Position numbers and translations under genes: made by a program. This document shows, in pieces, positions 40,490 through 41,219 of a DNA stretch of 41,219 bases. The notes under the pieces were generated by a model, which did not search any database, was not told the DNA's origin, and was given only the letters and a program-made list of their open reading frames with translations. The first letter of the stretch is position 1. The number at the start of each line of letters is the position of its first letter. Origin of the DNA: Actinoplanes siamensis (GTDB lineage: Bacteria; Actinomycetota; Actinomycetes; Mycobacteriales; Micromonosporaceae); assembly GCF_016862395.1 (NCBI RefSeq), contig NZ_BOMW01000010.1:1-41219 (forward strand). Direction: 5' to 3'.

Positions 40490-41110
40490 TCACGCGGTGG
40501 GTCGGAGGGTGAAGGTGCTCTCGGCGGTGAACGAGTCCCCGCCGGAGGGTTTGTCGATGTAAAGATCCGTGCCACGGCGGTGCAGGAAGTAGTCCGGGAA
40601 GTTGATCGACCGGACCCGGAACGAGCCGGCCGGCTGGTCGTCCTCGGCGCAGAACGTGGCGTCCTTGCGGAACAGTTCGGAGTCGTCCTCGGCGTCGAAG
40701 CGCAGCCGGTAGTCGAAGTGCCGCAGGTACTTGCCATCCTCGTCGCGGAACGTGAAGCAGCTGTCGTCGGCCAGGCCCCGCACCACGGTCAGGGCCGCCG
40801 GGACCTGGGACATCGTGGCGTATTCGCCCTTGACGGCCAGGTACGAGTCCGGGTCGTCGGCGGGGGAGACCTGCCAGGTTCCGGTGGTGAGACCGGCCGG
40901 AGCGGTGGGGCTCGGCTCGGCGGCGGGCGCGGAGGACACCGCCGCCGACGACGCGGCGACCGGCGTGACCGGCTCGGCGGGGGAGCGCAGCACCAGGTAG
41001 GCGAGCGCCGCGACGACGATGACGCCGGCGGTGATGACGAGGGCGAGGACGCCGGGGTGCAGGCGGCGACTTTGGCGGACGTCCATGCCGCCGCGGCCGT
41101 AGATGGTCAT
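40490..41110 (-). CDS. Membrane-anchored AbfB-fold (arabinose-binding-like) protein
   Basis: A 206-residue protein with an N-terminal cytoplasmic stub, one membrane helix at about 19-41 ('GVLALVITAGVIVVAALAYL'), and an Ala/Ser/Pro linker. The beta-trefoil domain of the AbfB type (residues 80-205) shows 'DDSCFTFRDEDGKYLRHFDY' and 'SFRVRSINFPDYFLHRRGTD'. AbfB modules bind arabinofuranose side chains in arabinofuranosidases; here there is no catalytic domain, so it is an anchored binding protein. AGGAGGAACC lies just before the ATG ending at 41110. It is convergent with the WGR gene across 107 bases. The last 109 bases of the window hold no recognisable gene. Confidence 0.8.
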   Translation of the reverse strand: MTIYGRGGMDVRQSRRLHPGVLALVITAGVIVVAALAYLVLRSPAEPVTPVAASSAAVSSAPAAEPSPTAPAGLTTGTWQVSPADDPDSYLAVKGEYATMSQVPAALTVVRGLADDSCFTFRDEDGKYLRHFDYRLRFDAEDDSELFRKDATFCAEDDQPAGSFRVRSINFPDYFLHRRGTDLYIDKPSGGDSFTAESTFTLRPTA

Positions 41111-41219
41111 CGGGTTCCTCCTGGTGCGGGCGCGACCGACAACGGTACCGTTCGCGGCGCAACGGGCGCGCGGAAGCACGGAGGAGCGGCGGCGGATCAC
41201 CCAGCAACCGCCGGAGCGG

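Noticed and set aside
28287..41110. Pectate lyase and AbfB-fold protein as a polysaccharide-use locus
   Set aside because: About 11 kb apart, different strand context, no sugar transporter or glycosidase between them, and the AbfB protein has no catalytic domain.
1..41219. tRNA, rRNA, CRISPR arrays, insertion sequences or integrases
   Set aside because: No tRNA-like T-loop with matching stem, no regularly spaced repeats and no transposase or recombinase motifs were seen on either strand by eye.

Overview
The window is one continuous piece of a very GC-rich actinobacterial chromosome. Third codon positions are strongly G/C and several genes look leaderless, with a -10 hexamer exactly 6 nt before ATG. 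Gene content includes a Tat-type pectate lyase, an AbfB-fold protein, LAL/LuxR regulators and an aminohydroxybenzoate-type gene set. This fits a soil actinomycete, and I would guess Micromonosporaceae (Actinoplanes-like). That placement is inference from gene style; no rRNA or tRNA gene was seen.

Left part (1-16.2 kb): a DUF2203 protein, a small HTH protein, and a two-gene unit of a CD-NTase-like nucleotidyltransferase plus a single-pass membrane protein (1610-3030) that resembles a minimal CBASS-type defence pair. Then follow a helical-repeat protein, an FAD/NAD(P) protein, a CGNR regulator coupled to a MurJ-like flippase, an internally deleted MFS gene, a SIMPL-domain protein with a hexapeptide repeat, a stand-alone FabF-type ketosynthase, a membrane D,D-carboxypeptidase, and an EamA transporter and MocR regulator whose start codons overlap. 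A Crp-family regulator is divergent from a PycTM/DUF5706-like membrane protein; this is a possible cyclic-nucleotide signalling or defence module without a local cyclase.

Middle part (16.2-28.1 kb): a compact biosynthetic cluster. A LAL regulator, an unusual flavin monooxygenase and a small possible regulator read left. Reading right are four tightly packed genes: a DhnA-type aldolase (GriI-like), a 3-dehydroquinate synthase II homologue (GriH-like), a PaaK/CapK-type adenylating ligase and a salicylate-hydroxylase-type monooxygenase. They converge on a short LuxR regulator with a lost P-loop and a cytochrome P450. The first two enzymes predict 3-amino-4-hydroxybenzoate. The ligase and oxygenases would activate and oxidise it, but there is no PKS, NRPS, phenoxazinone synthase or dedicated exporter, so the end product is open.

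Right part (28.1-41.2 kb): a pectate lyase with a LacI-type operator in its upstream region, a nucleoside hydrolase, a secreted lamin-tail protein, a short PEP-synthase/rifampin-phosphotransferase-like protein divergent from an HTH regulator, a histidine phosphatase, and a decayed GGDEF fragment. A TetR-Baeyer-Villiger monooxygenase-quinone oxidoreductase unit follows, then DUF3800, DUF4375-like and WGR-beta-propeller proteins, and finally a membrane-anchored AbfB-fold protein.
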